Shown: piece after piece, positions 48,208 to 60,618 of the stretch
How positions within the stretch are numbered: the stretch's first letter is position 1
Layout: every line of letters starts with the position of its first letter
Source of the DNA: Hsuehochloa calcarea
Taxonomy: Eukaryota; Streptophyta; Magnoliopsida; Poales; Poaceae
DNA length: 64,000 nucleotides
Assembly: GCA_036346395.1 (NCBI GenBank)
Contig: CM070596.1
Coordinates: forward strand, 23,660,177 to 23,724,176
Direction of reading: 5' to 3'
Notes under the pieces: model-generated
Told to the model about the DNA's origin: nothing
The model's database searches: none
The model's input: the letters and a program-made list of their open reading frames with translations, nothing else
Position numbers and translations under genes: made by a program

Positions 48208-50181
48208 AAATTGTTTAAAATGTCGAATTTTAAAAACTTTTTGTTTCGCTTCGTCAGTGTTCGAATTTTTGGGTTGTTAATTGAAACCTCAACCCCAAAA
48301 ACAAAAAATTGAATTCAACCCGAGTTTAAAAATAAGATAAAAAGAGAATAAATTGAAACCTCAAAAGTGCGGCCTGAGCTAAAACCACCCGGCCCAGCCC
48401 GACTTCTCATTTTTTTCCTCTCTTTTCCTTTTCCTTTCCTCTTTTCCCTCCTGGCCCACCCGCCAGCCTTTGGCTTTCTTTCTCCTTACATCTTTTCTTT
48501 CCATCGTTCTTTTATGTGCCTCGACAACCTCCCTTGTGCTCCCATCCCACGCCACAACACCGCTGTCCCCGCCTCCACTTGCGCCATGCCACTCCCGTCA
48601 CTGCGCCCACATTCTAATGCCATCCTTCGATGCCACTAGAGCAACACACCATGCATGCCATGTCGTCATCCACAATGACACCATGCTCAGTAGCCATGCC
48701 CTAGTCGCCTCAATGCTATCAGAGCCATGCTCCCGCCGTGTCACCAACATCCCCGACCGAGCGTTCCACCTCCCTCCTTAAAGCCACAATTGGACTCTCC
48801 CTTGCCCCGCTACTTCTTCCTTCCTCTAGACTTCCCCCATTCCTTCCTCCTCATCATTCTGGTGCTGCTACCCTCCGCCCCCCCGCAACACCACTGCTCC
48901 AGTGAAGCCTAGCCCGCGCCAACGCACCCCAAGCATCACCTCGCTTTCCTCCCAAGTGTTCACCTTCCTTCCCGTCTCCGAGCCGGCTACTGGGAGCACA
49001 TCATCTTCCTCCCCTCAAGTGCCTGTTGCCTGACAAAGCCGTTCTGGCCACCACGGTAAGTTCCTCCCTCATCTACCAGCGTCAAAAAGCATTCCCAACC
49101 CCCTCTCCTTCCCCCACTCAATTCCATCCCACTCTCCCGGGAGTCGCCACACCCGTCTTTCCCAAAGCCGACCAAATCATCGCCTAGGCCGTCCCTCCTC
49201 ACACAAGGCACCTCCACCAATTCCGTCCTCCGAGAGCACCCCGTCCTCTCTCTATCTTCCCTACTTCTCACTCTGCTCACTCCCTCACCCAAACGCCACC
49301 CCCACAACATACCACACACACTGTCACCATTGTGGCCACTCCCCACAGCCATCAATCACCCCGGTGGTCTCCCCTTGTCCCCTTGAAGCACGTGCTCACC
49401 CTATTCCTCCCCCTCTTCCCCTCTGGCGCTGCCACCCTGCTTCTTCACGCCTAGGCCGCCACAAGCCGCCCAGCATGCCCCAAAGACCGCCTCGAGCCAC
49501 GCCTGGCCACTTCCCGAGGTTGCCTCACCTTGAAGGTTCCATTTTGGCCCTCCGTGGACGCCGCTGTCCTCCACTCGCCAGCGACCAACACCGCCCTGAG
49601 CCGCCTCTGTCCTTCCCTATTTTGTCCGCTACTACACCCCCTCTCTGCCTCTCTCTCTCTCTCTCTGGGCATCCACCTGACCAATGGGCCACATTCATTT
49701 AGGAGATTAAATCAAGGAGGTTAGGTGTTAAACAAAAGGGATAAGTGCACTGAGTATTTGGCTTGGGGATGGATATTAATTTTGATTTACATATTTAATT
49801 AGAGGATGATTTAAGATGAATAGTATTGATAATTAGAAGTCAGTTAACAGTGAACAATAAACTGTTATCAACTGAATGACAAAGACAAATTTACTTAGGA
49901 ATTATACTAAGATAATTCGTTTAGACCATCACTAAAATGATAATAACTTAATGAATTAAGTTAATTAGTATGTCATTGTATGAGGATATTAACTTGAATA
50001 GTGCTTGGTTAATCACTACTGTAAGAGTAAGACAGCCTAAGCATTTTGCTAGGTAGTTCCAATACAACTATGGCCCCACTCGAGTAGATGATTGATCAAG
50101 ACATGTAGCATCGTAGGTTGACCATAGATAATTAACAGGTCACTAGGAGATGGTCCTACTGTCACTTAGCATAAGGGGTAA
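48208..50181 (+). repeat. Long TGTAACATCC-type LTR (copy A), main part
   Basis: A continuation of 38195-38223 after the nested copia element. It opens with AT-rich DNA, then a C-rich UTR-like block (48380-49680) ending in a CT run at 49649-49666, then AT-rich DNA. This is the order seen in the complete LTR at 56951-60466. It is cut at 50182 by the family B copia element and no continuation is found after that element. The long Pro/Ser-rich frames here are compositional. Confidence 0.4.
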
Positions 50182-52216
50182 TGTGGATATCATGGGAATA
50201 TGCTCGTGATCTTAAGATGATGTTACAATTGGCAATGGCTTTAAAGGTTTGTCGAATCACGCGTTTTCGGCAAAATCTCAGTATTGTCAGGTCTAAGGCG
50301 GTCTAACCAGCCAGTGGCGGTCTAACCAGCCACCCCTGGCGGTCAGACCGGCCAGTGGCGGTCCGACCGGCCATGTGCAGCGGTCAGACCGGCCATTGTA
50401 AATGTTGGAGTTTGGAGCTGGGCCAAAAATAGAGTGTGTAGGCAAGAGAGAGGATTCTCATACACTTGGTCTTATAATTTTTGGAGCTTCCAGTCAAAAG
50501 ATCTATTCGTTTGAAATTTCCAAAGAGGTTTCGGATTTCAAGCGCTGAAAATTGGCTAAGTCGCTAGCTGGGCGGTCTGACCGACCAAGGGCGGTCAGAC
50601 TCGCCCGAGGGCGGTCAGACCGGCCCAAGGGCGGTCAGATCGGCCATTGAATGGTGGTCTGACCGGGTTTTACTTGTATCGTCGGCTCTCGTAGCAGCGA
50701 TGTTTGTTTGTTGAGTTAAGTTCATGGGTTTTCACTGCATATATGTTGCATGATGCATGTTTTGATTAACGTGGATCAAGTTGTGAAGAACTTGTTCCCA
50801 GAATCGATTTCTTGCTCTATTGTTGTGCAGGTTGCTTAGAGATCAACGACAGTCAACGGCAAGGATGATTGGGACTAGGCTTGAGAGCTGAGGTTCAGAA
50901 CGAGCGGGGATGCCGAGTGAAGTTTATGGATTCAAGCATGGCGCAAAATGGACAAGGATGACTGAATGGGAAGTTCGGTGCGACGGGTTGCATCAAGCAG
51001 CGCGGGGGTCGGTGCAAGTGCCATGGTGGTTTCGGTGGGAGCCGGATGGGAGAGATTTGCCGACATGATGAGAGCCATTGATCAACCTACACGTGGCGAA
51101 GCATAGAACTGCTTCATGAAGATTGGACTCGGTCTTTGGAGAAGGATCGAGAAGGGGTATTTTGCTAATATCACTAAAATACCGCCTTAATTGCTTTTGG
51201 CTAAACCGCAGCGCAAGACGACGCAATGAGAAGCAGTTTAGGTCAAGAGAAGATGAAGACGACGCTTTAAAATTGTATGAGTTAAACCCGCTTGTGTGTG
51301 GACTTAACAGGTGCCCAATAGGAAACTCTTCTAGAAGGTTAGCCTCCACTATAAATATGGGAGGGTGTTGTAGCACCTCCTTGATCCTTTTGCTTATTTG
51401 AAACCCTAGTTTTGTTTTTGAGATTAGGCAGTGAAGAGGTTAGGATTGTTGAAGAGAAGATTGATTGTGTGCTCATGTATTGAGTTTTGTCCTCTGTGTT
51501 GGAGTGGCTGTAAACCAGCAACAATCACAAATCAATCTATGCAAGTTATCTTGAGATGAGTCTCTTTTTGTTCTTGCTCTCTATTTTGTGATTTTGGGGC
51601 TTTCTTTGATTCTCGAGTTTTCTTTCGGTTTCTGCCCCCAATCTTGCTTGCTGTGACATGTGGGAACTCATCTAGGATCATCTTGATCATCTCTAACCCA
51701 CGAGCATGTTTTTGGATCTAGTTTTTGTATTGACTCGATTTTGAATCATCCTTCACTCAAACGGAAAAAGGTCAGAACTTTGCCAAGGATCTTCATGATC
51801 TTTGATTGGAATAGGTTCCTGACATCCTAGAGAAGGTGTATTCCAAGTTTCATCGAGTTTGGAGTTGTAGATCAAAAGTTAGACCTATTTGCAACTTCGC
51901 TTTTCGGGCTGATTTTACTGTTTATTAGGCTGGAGGTCAGACCGCCCATCTGAGAGGTCAGACCACCCCATGTCAAAGTCGACCCGCCAATCTGAGAGGT
52001 CAGACCACTCATCTTATGGCAGATTAAGTTTTTATGGTTTCTGGTTGTTTTGCTTCGGGGCTTTGATTGGATTCAATACAAGTCTTCTGCTATGCTTGTA
52101 TATTGATCTTCATAGCTCTCATAGCTATTGGCGTAAAAATCGTGTTGAATCTGATCTTGGTGAAAAAGAGATCGTGCTCCTATTCACCCCCCTCTAGTTG
52201 TCGTTTCGGTCCAACA
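50182..52216 (+). repeat. 5' LTR of the family B copia element
   Basis: 2035 bp from TGTGGATATC to GGTCCAACA. The TATA box TATAAATA is at 51350-51357. GGTCNGACC-type motifs occur at 50300, 50319, 50341, 50360 and 50382, and again at 50574, 50593, 50613, 50633 and 50656, with a third looser group near 51940-52010. Confidence 0.9.
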
Positions 52217-52218
52217 AG

Positions 52219-52231
52219 TGGTATCAGAGCC
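52219..52231 (+). other. Primer binding site of the family B element
   Basis: TGGTATCAGAGCC, two bases after the LTR end. Confidence 0.9.
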
Positions 52232-52274
52232 AGGTTAGTTCAATCTTGATCTTAACCGGTCACTGAACTTGGCG

Positions 52275-54513
52275 ATGGAGAAGTACTCCACAAAGCAGCA
52301 TGTCTTTGATGGGCTCGACTATCCCTATTGGAAGAATCGCATGCGTGTCTACCTTCAAAGCGAAGGACAAGCCATATGGGAGGTTGTTCGAGCTCCGCTC
52401 GTTTTGCCCGAGGTTGCTACGCCGGCTTCAGCAGCCCTCTTGGCTAACAACCATAAGGCAAAAAACCTCCTATATGCCGGACTTGGTAGACAGGAGTACG
52501 ATAGAATCTGTCACCTTGAGACCGCGCATGAGATCTGGAGCACCCTCGAAACCTACCATGAAGGTTCGTCCCAGATCAAGCAAGTGTGTCAGACGGTCTT
52601 TAAGCGAGAGTATAACAAGTTCGAGATGCGTCTTGGAGAGAGCATCGATGACGTCTTTACTCGCTTCAACAAGGTGCTCAACCAGCTAAGAGCGATTGAT
52701 ATTGAATATTCTCAATCTGAGAATACCACCCACCTCTTGGCTGCAATCGACACCAAGGAGTGGGAGATGAAGGCTACCATTGAGGAGAACGTCAACCTTT
52801 CGAGTCTTACTTTGGAGTTGCTTTATAGCAAACTCAAGACCCATGAAATTAAAAGAGTTGACCATCCCAAGAAAGAGAATACAACATTGGTAGTAGATCC
52901 TCTCAAGAGAGCTTCTGATGATTTATCTGAGTCTTCTTCTGGATTTTCTCTTGCTTGTTTATCTGCTATCCATGAAGAGGAACTTGAGAGTATCCCTAAG
53001 GCTGAATTAGCCCTTCTAGCCAGAAAGTTCACAAGGGCGTATAACAATATGAGAAATAAAAAGAGAGGCGGCCCTGTGACTTGCTATGAGTGTGGAGAGC
53101 TCAACTATATTCGGGCAAATTACCCCAAGCTGAAAGGGAAGGGCAACCACAAGGAGGTGAAGACGGCTTGGAGGAAGCCTCATGGGAACAAGCCCAAGTT
53201 TGATGCTGCCAAGCTTATGAAGGTCGCCACGGGTTCTTGCCGCTTTTGGAGAGCAATCCATGAGCGATGTAGACTCCGGGAGTGAAGAGGACGAGGAGGA
53301 GATCCCCCAAGACAAGAAGAAGGGGAAGGCCAAGGACTTTATCGGCATGTGCTTCATGGCCGACTCCGTCGATGTCGATGACATCAATGAGGTACCTCCA
53401 TCCTATGGTATTCTATTTGCTAGATGTGATACCATGTATGAGCAACTGATTAGTCAGGATGAATCTTTAGAGTTTACCATGGCTAGGAATAAGGATTTAG
53501 AGTCACAAATTGATAATCTGAAATTAGAACTTGTGAATGCTAAGAGTCTTGACGATGATGAATGTTCATCCTGCCATGCGTTACATTCTGAACTTGCTAA
53601 ACTGCAAACTGCTCATGATGTCGCTTTGCACCAACTTGAAAATGCTAGAACTGAGCTAATTGAAGTTAAATCTGCTCCGTGTGAAAAATGCTTAGAATCT
53701 AGCAATTTTGTTGCTTCTGGTAATGTTGATTATAGCCTTTGCTCTTTCTACATTGAACGTGGACATGAAGTAAAAGACATAGTAGATGCAGTTAGAGCTA
53801 AGTATGCTAAGCTTAAGGATAGAATTGATTTTGCTACTTGTATTTCATGTGAAACCCTTAAGCTTGAAGTTACTTTATATAAGGAGAGATATGCTAAAGC
53901 CACTAAGGGTAAAACTTGTGAATCATGTTTTAAGCTTGAAAAAGAAAATTCTTATCTTAAGGATACCTTAGAAAAATTCTCTAAAGGTAAGAAACAGTTA
54001 AACATGATTCTGGACAATTCTAAAACTCCTTACAAGAAGCAAGGATTAGGATACAACTCTGTCCAAGACAATTCAAAACCAAAAGTTACTTAAGTATTGG
54101 AAAATGGATTAGTTGAATTCAAAACCCAACCTGCAAAAATAATTTTTAAATCTGTCGGTTTTGCCCAACCATCTGTTAAGTCAAAGGGTGCTTCTCCCAA
54201 TGGTATCAAGTACCATTGCACCTATTACAAGAGGGATGGGCATTTGGATGAGTTCTGTTGGCGTAGGTTGAAAAATGATAGGAAAAAGTTTGCTAGAAAT
54301 TCATCTCATCAACCTAGAGTCGTCGTAAGACATGGTCATTTTGAAAAGAATAAATCTGGTCTAGGATTTGTTTCACATGCTAGTTATCATCATGTTCCTA
54401 GACAGGATGCTTCTTATGTTCGTGTGACCATTGCTCGTGATATAACTTCAAATAGAATCAAGGATAACACTTTTGCTTTGTATATTACTCGCAGATGTGT
54501 GTCTCAGTACTAG
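52275..54513 (+). pseudogene. gag: gag of the family B copia element
   Basis: The ATG is at 52275 (MEKYSTKQHVFDGLDYPYW), with an upstream TTG where a relative would have ATG-GCG. The frame is open to 53285 and covers the copia gag domain and the first knuckle, CYECGELNYIRANY (about 53082-53123). There the His and last Cys are both Tyr, so zinc binding is lost. A frameshift near 53260-53285 leads into a second open frame, 53260-54093: an acidic stretch, then a coiled coil with Cys pairs (CSSCH, CEKC, CISC, CESC). After a stop at 54091-54093, the third piece (54097-54513) has a second knuckle whose second Cys is Tyr (CTYYKRDGHLDEFC). About 740 residues in all, the long gag of SIRE elements. Confidence 0.85.
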
Positions 54514-54544
54514 GTTCCCAAGTCATATTTAACTAACCCCAGTA

Positions 54545-55328
54545 TTGAGACACATCGTTCTTATGTGCCTTGATTTTCATGATCACCGCGGAAGGGGGAA
54601 GAACACGTGGTTCGTCGACTCCGGGTGTTCACGCCACATGACCGGAGATTCAAGATGGCTCACCTCCTTCACGCGGGTGACGGGTGATGACTTCATCACC
54701 TTTGGAGATGATACACAAGGGCGGATTGAAGGGACGAGATCGATCAGGGTGAACGACAAATTCATCCTGAAGGATGTCACTCTTGTGGACAAACTAAGGT
54801 ACAATCTTCTTTCTGTCTCACAGCTTCTTGATGATGGCTATGAGACTAGATTTAAGAAAAGTGCTTGTCGTGTGCTTGATTCTCACTGATGAGCTCGCTT
54901 TTTGAGATTTCTAGAGTTGGTAGAATCTTTGGAGCTGATTTCTCTGAATCTCTTGCTGGAACTCTCAAATATTTGCTTGCATCTTCTTCTGATTTCTGGC
55001 TTTGGCACCGACGGTTGGTGCACATTGGTTTTGATCATCTGACGCAAGTTAGCAACCTTGATCTCATGAGAGGTTTGCCCAAACTCAATCTTTGTCAAGG
55101 ATGTCAGATGTGCGCCTTTGTAGGCGTGGCAAGCGTGTTGTCACCACACCCATCGCTGACTATGGTCATGACCGACTGACCGACAGCTTGCTTCATATGG
55201 ATACTGTTGGTCCTGCTAGGGTTCAGTCAGTCGGTGGCAAATGGTACATTCTTGTCATAGTCGATGATTTTTCGAGATACACTTGGGTGTTCTTTCTTGC
55301 TTCGAAGGATGAAGCTTTTGGTCATTAA
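54545..55328 (+). pseudogene. pol: pol part 1 of the family B element: protease and integrase start
   Basis: The protease with its Asp active site (WFVDSGCSRHMTG, about 54608-54646) and YNLLSVSQLL is open to 54889. A frameshift then leads to the pre-integrase HHCC region (LWHRRLVHIGFDHL at about 54998-55040, CQGCQMC at about 55095-55115). The integrase core begins with HMDTVGPAR, the first catalytic Asp (about 55195), and GGKWYILVIVDDFSRYTW, and stops after KDEAFGH at about 55325. The rest of the core with the second Asp and the Glu is deleted. Confidence 0.8.
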
Positions 55329-56430
55329 ATTTGAATTAAGAACTTTTGATGGTTTATTTCTAGGTTATCCTGCACATTTGAGTGGTTTTCGGGTTCTTTA
55401 ATGTTGAAACTAACATTGCTCAGGAGACATACAATATCACTTTTGATGAGACTAGCCCTGGAGCTAGATCCGATATTTTAGGTGATTCACAGGTGACAGA
55501 GAGCATCTTTGTAGAGGAAGATGAGGATGAAGCTGATACTTGTCTTCCACCTGCTGCTGTTGAGGCTCATATTCCAGCACAAGAACCTACTGCGACTACT
55601 TTACCTTCATTTGAGGCTCCTACTGCATCTTCATCATCAATAGTACCTGCGGAGGTCGAAGAAATGCTATCACCCCCGGGCGCTCCACTTCACATTCAGA
55701 AGAATCATCCTCCAGATCAGATGATTGGTCAGCTTCATGAGCGAGTCACTCGCTCCAAGTATCATGATCCGAGTCTCTACTCCCATTCTGCTTTTGTTGC
55801 ATCTTTCGAACCACACGATATATCACATGCTTTATCTGATTCTAGCTGGTTCAATGCCATGCATGAGGAGTTAGAGAATTTTGAGAGGAACAAGGTCTGG
55901 AACCTAGTAGAGCCTCCTAGTGGTCATAATGTGATAGGAACCCGTTGGGTGTTCAAAAATAAACAAAGTGGGGATGGTTCTGTGGTTAGAAACAAGGCTA
56001 GATTGGTAGCTCAGTTTTAGCAAAGTTGAGGGTTTAGACTTTGATGAAACATTTGCTCTGTTGCTAGATTAGAAGCCATTCGCATTCTGCTTGCTTTTGC
56101 TGCATCTAAGGGTTTTAGGCTGCATCAGATGGATGTCAAGAGTGCTTTTTCTGAATGGTTACATAGAGGAGAAAGTGTGTTAGTCAACCCTCGGGCTTTG
56201 AAAATCCCAAGTATCTGCATCATATTTTCAAGCTATCCAAAGTCTTGTATGATCTTAAGCAACCCAGAGCCTAGTATGATAGACTTAAGACCTTCCTGCT
56301 TAAGAATAATTTTGAAATGGGTAAGGTGGATAAGACTCTTTTCATTCTTAGGCATAGCAATGACTTCTTGTTTGTTCAGATTTATGTAGATGATATTATC
56401 TTCGATGGTTCTTCTCATGCTTCCATATCT
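55329..56430 (+). pseudogene. pol: pol part 2 of the family B element: linker and truncated reverse transcriptase
   Basis: After the integrase deletion, the integrase C-terminal tail (TFDGLFLGYPAH) and then a 212-codon frame, 55382-56020: acidic, Ser/Pro-rich linker, LHERVTRSKY, then the RT start (MHEELENFERNKVWNLV, NVIGTRWVFKNK, NKARLVAQ). Frameshifts follow through TFAPVARLEAIR-like and QMDVKSAF segments. The last recognisable motif is VQIYVDDIIFDGSSHAS at about 56376-56424, and after that the DNA is unrelated. Confidence 0.8.
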
Positions 56431-56612
56431 GTGATAGTTCCTTCCATATCTAAAAAATATTATATTTTTCTCCTACTAGCATCAGAAGTATCACTAAAAA
56501 ACCGCTAATTTTACAAGTGTCTGGAGTATGCTAGAGTTGAAGATGGAATGCATTCTAAACCATAGCAAGTGGCAGGAGAAGATTGTGTGTGTGTGCATGT
56601 ATTATTATTGTA
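56431..56612. other. Junction DNA after the truncated copia element
   Basis: AT-rich, with a short GT run near 56584-56594. No feature is recognised. It separates the break in reverse transcriptase from CACTA-like repeats. Confidence 0.3.
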
Positions 56613-56930
56613 ATTTATGACATATTTGTTAAGTAGTCGGGTAAGTATATTACAAACGGTTCTTATTAAGAACCGTATGTGAAGTTCACACTATCACAAA
56701 CGGTTATTATTGAGAACCGTATGTGATAATCGCATACGTCACGGATGGTTATTCTTAATAACTGTCTGTGAATTATCACATATGGTTCTATTTACAGACC
56801 GTTTGTGATAATTACGTATCACAGACGATTTCAAAGGAACCGTCTGTGATGAGTACAACACAGACTGTTCCTTTGGAATAGTCTGTGATGAAGCGTCCAG
56901 GATAGCCTGTTTTGTCCTAGTATGATGGTC
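56613..56930. mobile_element. CACTA-like subterminal repeat block
   Basis: At least nine copies of a CACAGACGGTTC / GAACCGTCTGTGAT-like motif in alternating orientation (56650-56890), as in 25051-26340. The right end reads GCCTGTTTTGTCCTAGTATG (about 56906-56925), close to a CACTA terminus (reverse complement CATACTAGGAC instead of CACTACTAGGAC). No left end and no transposase. Either a deleted element or a fragment. Confidence 0.5.
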
Positions 56931-56950
56931 GGATCTGGCGCCCGCACGAT

Positions 56951-59900
56951 TGTAACATCCCAAAGTTCTCTACCAAAAATAAAATTAATAAAGATATTAT
57001 TTCAATTGATTTTCTAAAATTTAAAAGAGTTTTCTTGCTTTTCTTGAATTGCGCATATGTTAAAAGTAAAAAAAATTTATTGAGTTTTATGGGTTTTATT
57101 GGATTCAAAATGAAAAAAGGAAATTTAATTAATTTCTTAAATTTTCTAGTTTTTTTTATAAAAAAAGATTTTGCCTATTTTCCAAAATTAAAAATATTTT
57201 ATGTGCAAAAATAAAAACCAACTTTACGTTGGAAATAATTTTATTAATTTCAAATAATTCAAGGAATTTTTTTAGAATTTTTTCCAGAATTTTGGAACTC
57301 TATTTTCTATTTTCCAAAAGTCCCTTTTTATTTCTTGAAATTTCTTGCAATTAAAAACGAATTTATGCTCTCAAATACAAGCTGAAATCGTGTCAAAAAT
57401 ATTTTATTTAATCTCAAAGTACCCTATTTAACATCTTTGAAAATTTATAGAATTTTGAGAGCTATATTACTATTTTTCAAGCTTTTTTAAAAAATCAGCA
57501 TTATAAAAATAATTGTTGTTTAGTAATAAAATTATTTTTAACGATTATCATTTTATTTGAACTCAAAATGTTGTATTTAGTATCTGAGATTTATTTTGTA
57601 TTTGTCAGAATCTATCTGCTATTTTTCCCGAATTAATTAGTGTATTTTGGAGTTTTCACAAGAAAATAAATAATTTTCAGTTTTCAATGAATAGTAAACC
57701 ACCGAATCGCTTTTGTCCTCTCCAATTCAGGCCATAACTTCGGCGAGCAATTATTTCCAAACCGTTACTCCTTTGTTCCTACAAATTGAATCGTAGCCGC
57801 TCCACACCTCTACATCTCTCTCGCTCAGATTTGCCCAACGCCTTCTAGAGCTCTCTCTATTACTCTTTCTTCTCCAACTCCGACGAGTCCGATAGTCTGC
57901 TGTGTACAAAATTTTACCAAATGAGTTCCTCTTGAGATTTTCTACATTTCTATTCAAGCCGAATTTTGATTTCCCTATTGGTTCACCGTGACCACAAAAG
58001 CACCTCCGGCCTTCGTCTCCAACTCCGGTGAAAACTCTAGCAAGCTTGATCTCCTTATCTGCTTCTCCATTTACATTGGAACTATTCATTTAATCCTTCA
58101 AGAGTTTCCTATCATTTCAAGCACCGCCTTCGCCTTCTATAAAAGGAGCACAACGTGTTCCTAGTTTCCTCATCGATTTGCCTCAAACCTCTCGACCTAA
58201 CTCCTCTCCGTTTGCCCAGAATGTCGATGTCATTCTCCAAGTCCGGCGACGTCGCTTCCTCATCGATCTCCTTCTCCAGTGATTCTCCAGCCGAGTCGTC
58301 TACACCGTTGAGTTCGCCTCGACACTTTCTACGTCGTGCTTCCATCGCCATTGCCCAAAGACTACGGAGTCATCGCCGACCTTGCTGAGCCACAACGTTG
58401 AAACTATTTCTTCGCGTTCCCCACTTCTTCGGTGAGTTTTTTCGAAATCCGCTTGCGTCATCATCTTCGCCTCGTCAACGGGGGCCATTATGCCTGTTCT
58501 CCGGTCGCCTCTCCCTTTCCTCTCCGGTGCCGCCGCCATGGCCGTGAGCTCCAGAAGCTCTTTGTTACATTCTGTGTTGTGAAGCTCTGTGATTTCCCTT
58601 TTCTCCCAATGACACGTGGGGTCCACAAGTCATACTCCATTCCATTTCCTTCTTTCTCTCCTTTCTCTTCCAAGTGGACCCACAATTCATACACACAAAT
58701 CTTGTTGCTTCTGTCCGAAGTCTGTTCAGCTGAAACATGATTCCAAGACAATATATTTTCGGATTTTCTATCATTTTATGTGAAGGTCCAACTTCCAGAT
58801 GTTCGTTCTCCTCCATAATAACTCCAATTCCATCAATTCTTGTTCCCAAATTCATATAAATTTGATATTTTTCTTGCAGTATTTATTTTATGATTTTAAA
58901 TTTTATTTGGATTTTATTTGAATATTGACTTGTTTTCACGTATAGATTTCGATGACTTCGGAGAGTCAGATTTCGACGCCGTTTCAGAACAACAAATAAT
59001 TGAGCAAGGCAAGTTATATCTTTATCATGTTTGATCCTATTATTTTAAATTATTTTTTAAAAAAATTAAGTTATTATTGCATGCTTATTTATATTCAAGT
59101 TAATTTGAATTCATGTTTTAAATTTATAGTTATGCATAAATCCTTTGTACTGCCAATCTTGATATTGAAATATCCATACATTTTCACCTTAGATGAAAAT
59201 CTAGTTTATACAATAGTATGAACTAGAACATTATTCTATTTGAGAAAAATTATGCTTAGTTATGCTTAGACCCAAAATTATTCAATTTGGGAATTTTCAG
59301 CCAAAAATCAAATGTTGTTTAAATTGTATCCATAACATTGGTGTGCCATTGAAGTTTATAAATGATTTGAAAAATAAAATAAAACTGGTTTAGACTTGGG
59401 CGAAATGGATAGGTGGTGGGTGCAAGTTTATGCACAGGCTTAATTCAGTAAATGTTTGAGGCCCAGAGATTGTTTTGGAAGTCGCTCAATCAATTAAGGA
59501 CCGGTCTACGAGCTGCGGATTGTAAAACCCCTCCGTACTACTATAAATCCTGTGTGGGCAGGGCCTGACTAAATAATTTATAACATTCCACCGTGGTCGT
59601 GCAAGAGGGGGCTTCCAGAGTATGTTCCGATCTAAAGAAGTAAAACTTAACGAGCATGACTACTTTGGGATGACGCATTGTAAACACCTTGTGATAATTA
59701 CTTGGTCGCACACCTACAAAAGTGTGTGAGCGGACATTAAAAGTTGATTATCTCTTGTGGGCAAAATTGTACAGCCTCTGCAGAATGTAAAACTATTCAA
59801 ATACCCGTGTCTACGGTCATGGACATGCTGAGCCAAGCCTTTCGCGGATTAGACTTTCATTTTATTTTCAAAATATTTTGCAAAACAATTTATGACATAG

Positions 59901-60466
59901 ATGAGTGTCCATGAGAAAAAATTATGGGTTCAAGCCCCGCCGTGCTTAAGTTAGTGTTAGGTTAGTGCCTACACTAGATTTATTAATTATGTTAAAACTC
60001 AATTTTAGATATTGTAAAACTTGAGCTTTTGAACTTAGTTATTGTATTTAAAATGTCAAATGATGTTTTTACACAAATAACCGTACAAGCCTTCCTTTGA
60101 TAATATGCATACATGCATTAACTCTGTTATTGGTGTAACTTGCGGAGCACGGTTGTTTGTACTCACCCTTAATGCAAATATTGTTCAAAGGAGAAGGACT
60201 TCGCTACCTGTATGGATCTCAACGACTAGGCCGCTACCCCAGTCAATTGCCTGTGGCAGATCAGCTGAACTCTACTACTCCTTCGCCTTCCGTTGTGTTT
60301 GTTTATTGCTGGCTTGTAAGCCTTCCTTGTAATAAATTCCGTTAATTATTAATAAAGTTGTGCGAATTATAGATGTTCCCATATTTATTTACTGTGTACA
60401 CTAGCTAATGTTCTAGGGACTAGTATTGAATACACAGAGGATTTGGTGTGACTCCCGGGTCTTACA
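56951..60466 (+). repeat. Long LTR (3516 bp), TGTAACATCCC to GGGTCTTACA, probably a solo LTR (copy B)
   Basis: It begins TGTAACATCC and ends CTCCCGGGTCTTACA, the form of LTRs of Tekay/Del-type gypsy elements of grasses, which are several kb long. Inside are an AT-rich first part, TATAAAAGG at 58139-58147, a C-rich leader-like part, an AT-rich part, and GTACTCACCCTTAATGC near 60160-60176, a phrase typical of these LTRs near their end. The flanking 5-mers do not match (ACGAT left, ATAAC right), so a simple insertion is not proved. No primer site or gag follows. Small open frames inside are not genes. Confidence 0.55.
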
Positions 60467-60618
60467 ATAACTCCATTTGCTCCCTCTCCAGTCTCCATCA
60501 GACTACCACCAAATGCACCCCCTATGTCTCCACACGCATTTGGTAGAGGAGTTGGATCAAACCTATGGCAGTGCGGCGGCGTGCCTCTATACTGGTGCAA
60601 CAGTTGTGAAACGAACAA
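60467..60618 (-). pseudogene. Exon-like fragment cut by the long LTR
   Basis: The minus-strand frame starts at an ATG at 60618 (MFVSQLLHQYRG) and reads a Pro/Gly-rich peptide (TPPHCHRFDPTPLPNACG) until the LTR edge at 60466, after which only LTR sequence is translated. A splice acceptor lies in the same stretch (TTGCACCAG, minus strand, near 60592), so the true exon may begin there with YRGTPPH. I do not recognise the protein; an N-terminal part of a transposon ORF1 or host protein is possible. Confidence 0.3.

Larger units (their letters stand above)
50182..56430 (+). mobile_element. Truncated SIRE-type Ty1/copia element (family B)
   Basis: 5' LTR, primer site, gag and pol on the plus strand in copia order. 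It is related to family A (about half of the readable protein positions look alike by eye) and shares its LTR family with the solo LTR at 33074. The element ends inside reverse transcriptase just after the YVDD motif; no 3' LTR follows. The 5 bases before it are GGTAA (50177-50181), with no partner available. Confidence 0.85.

Noticed and set aside
48367..49702. Frames rich in Pro, Ser and His, some over 100 codons
   Set aside because: Compositional, in the C-rich part of the LTR copy A.
56951..60466. A complete gypsy element
   Set aside because: No gag, pol, primer site or second LTR is visible; only LTR-like sequence runs from end to end.
56431..60500. A 3' LTR for the family B element
   Set aside because: No TGTGGATATC start or GGTCNGACC clusters occur after 56430; the LTR at 56951 is a different family.
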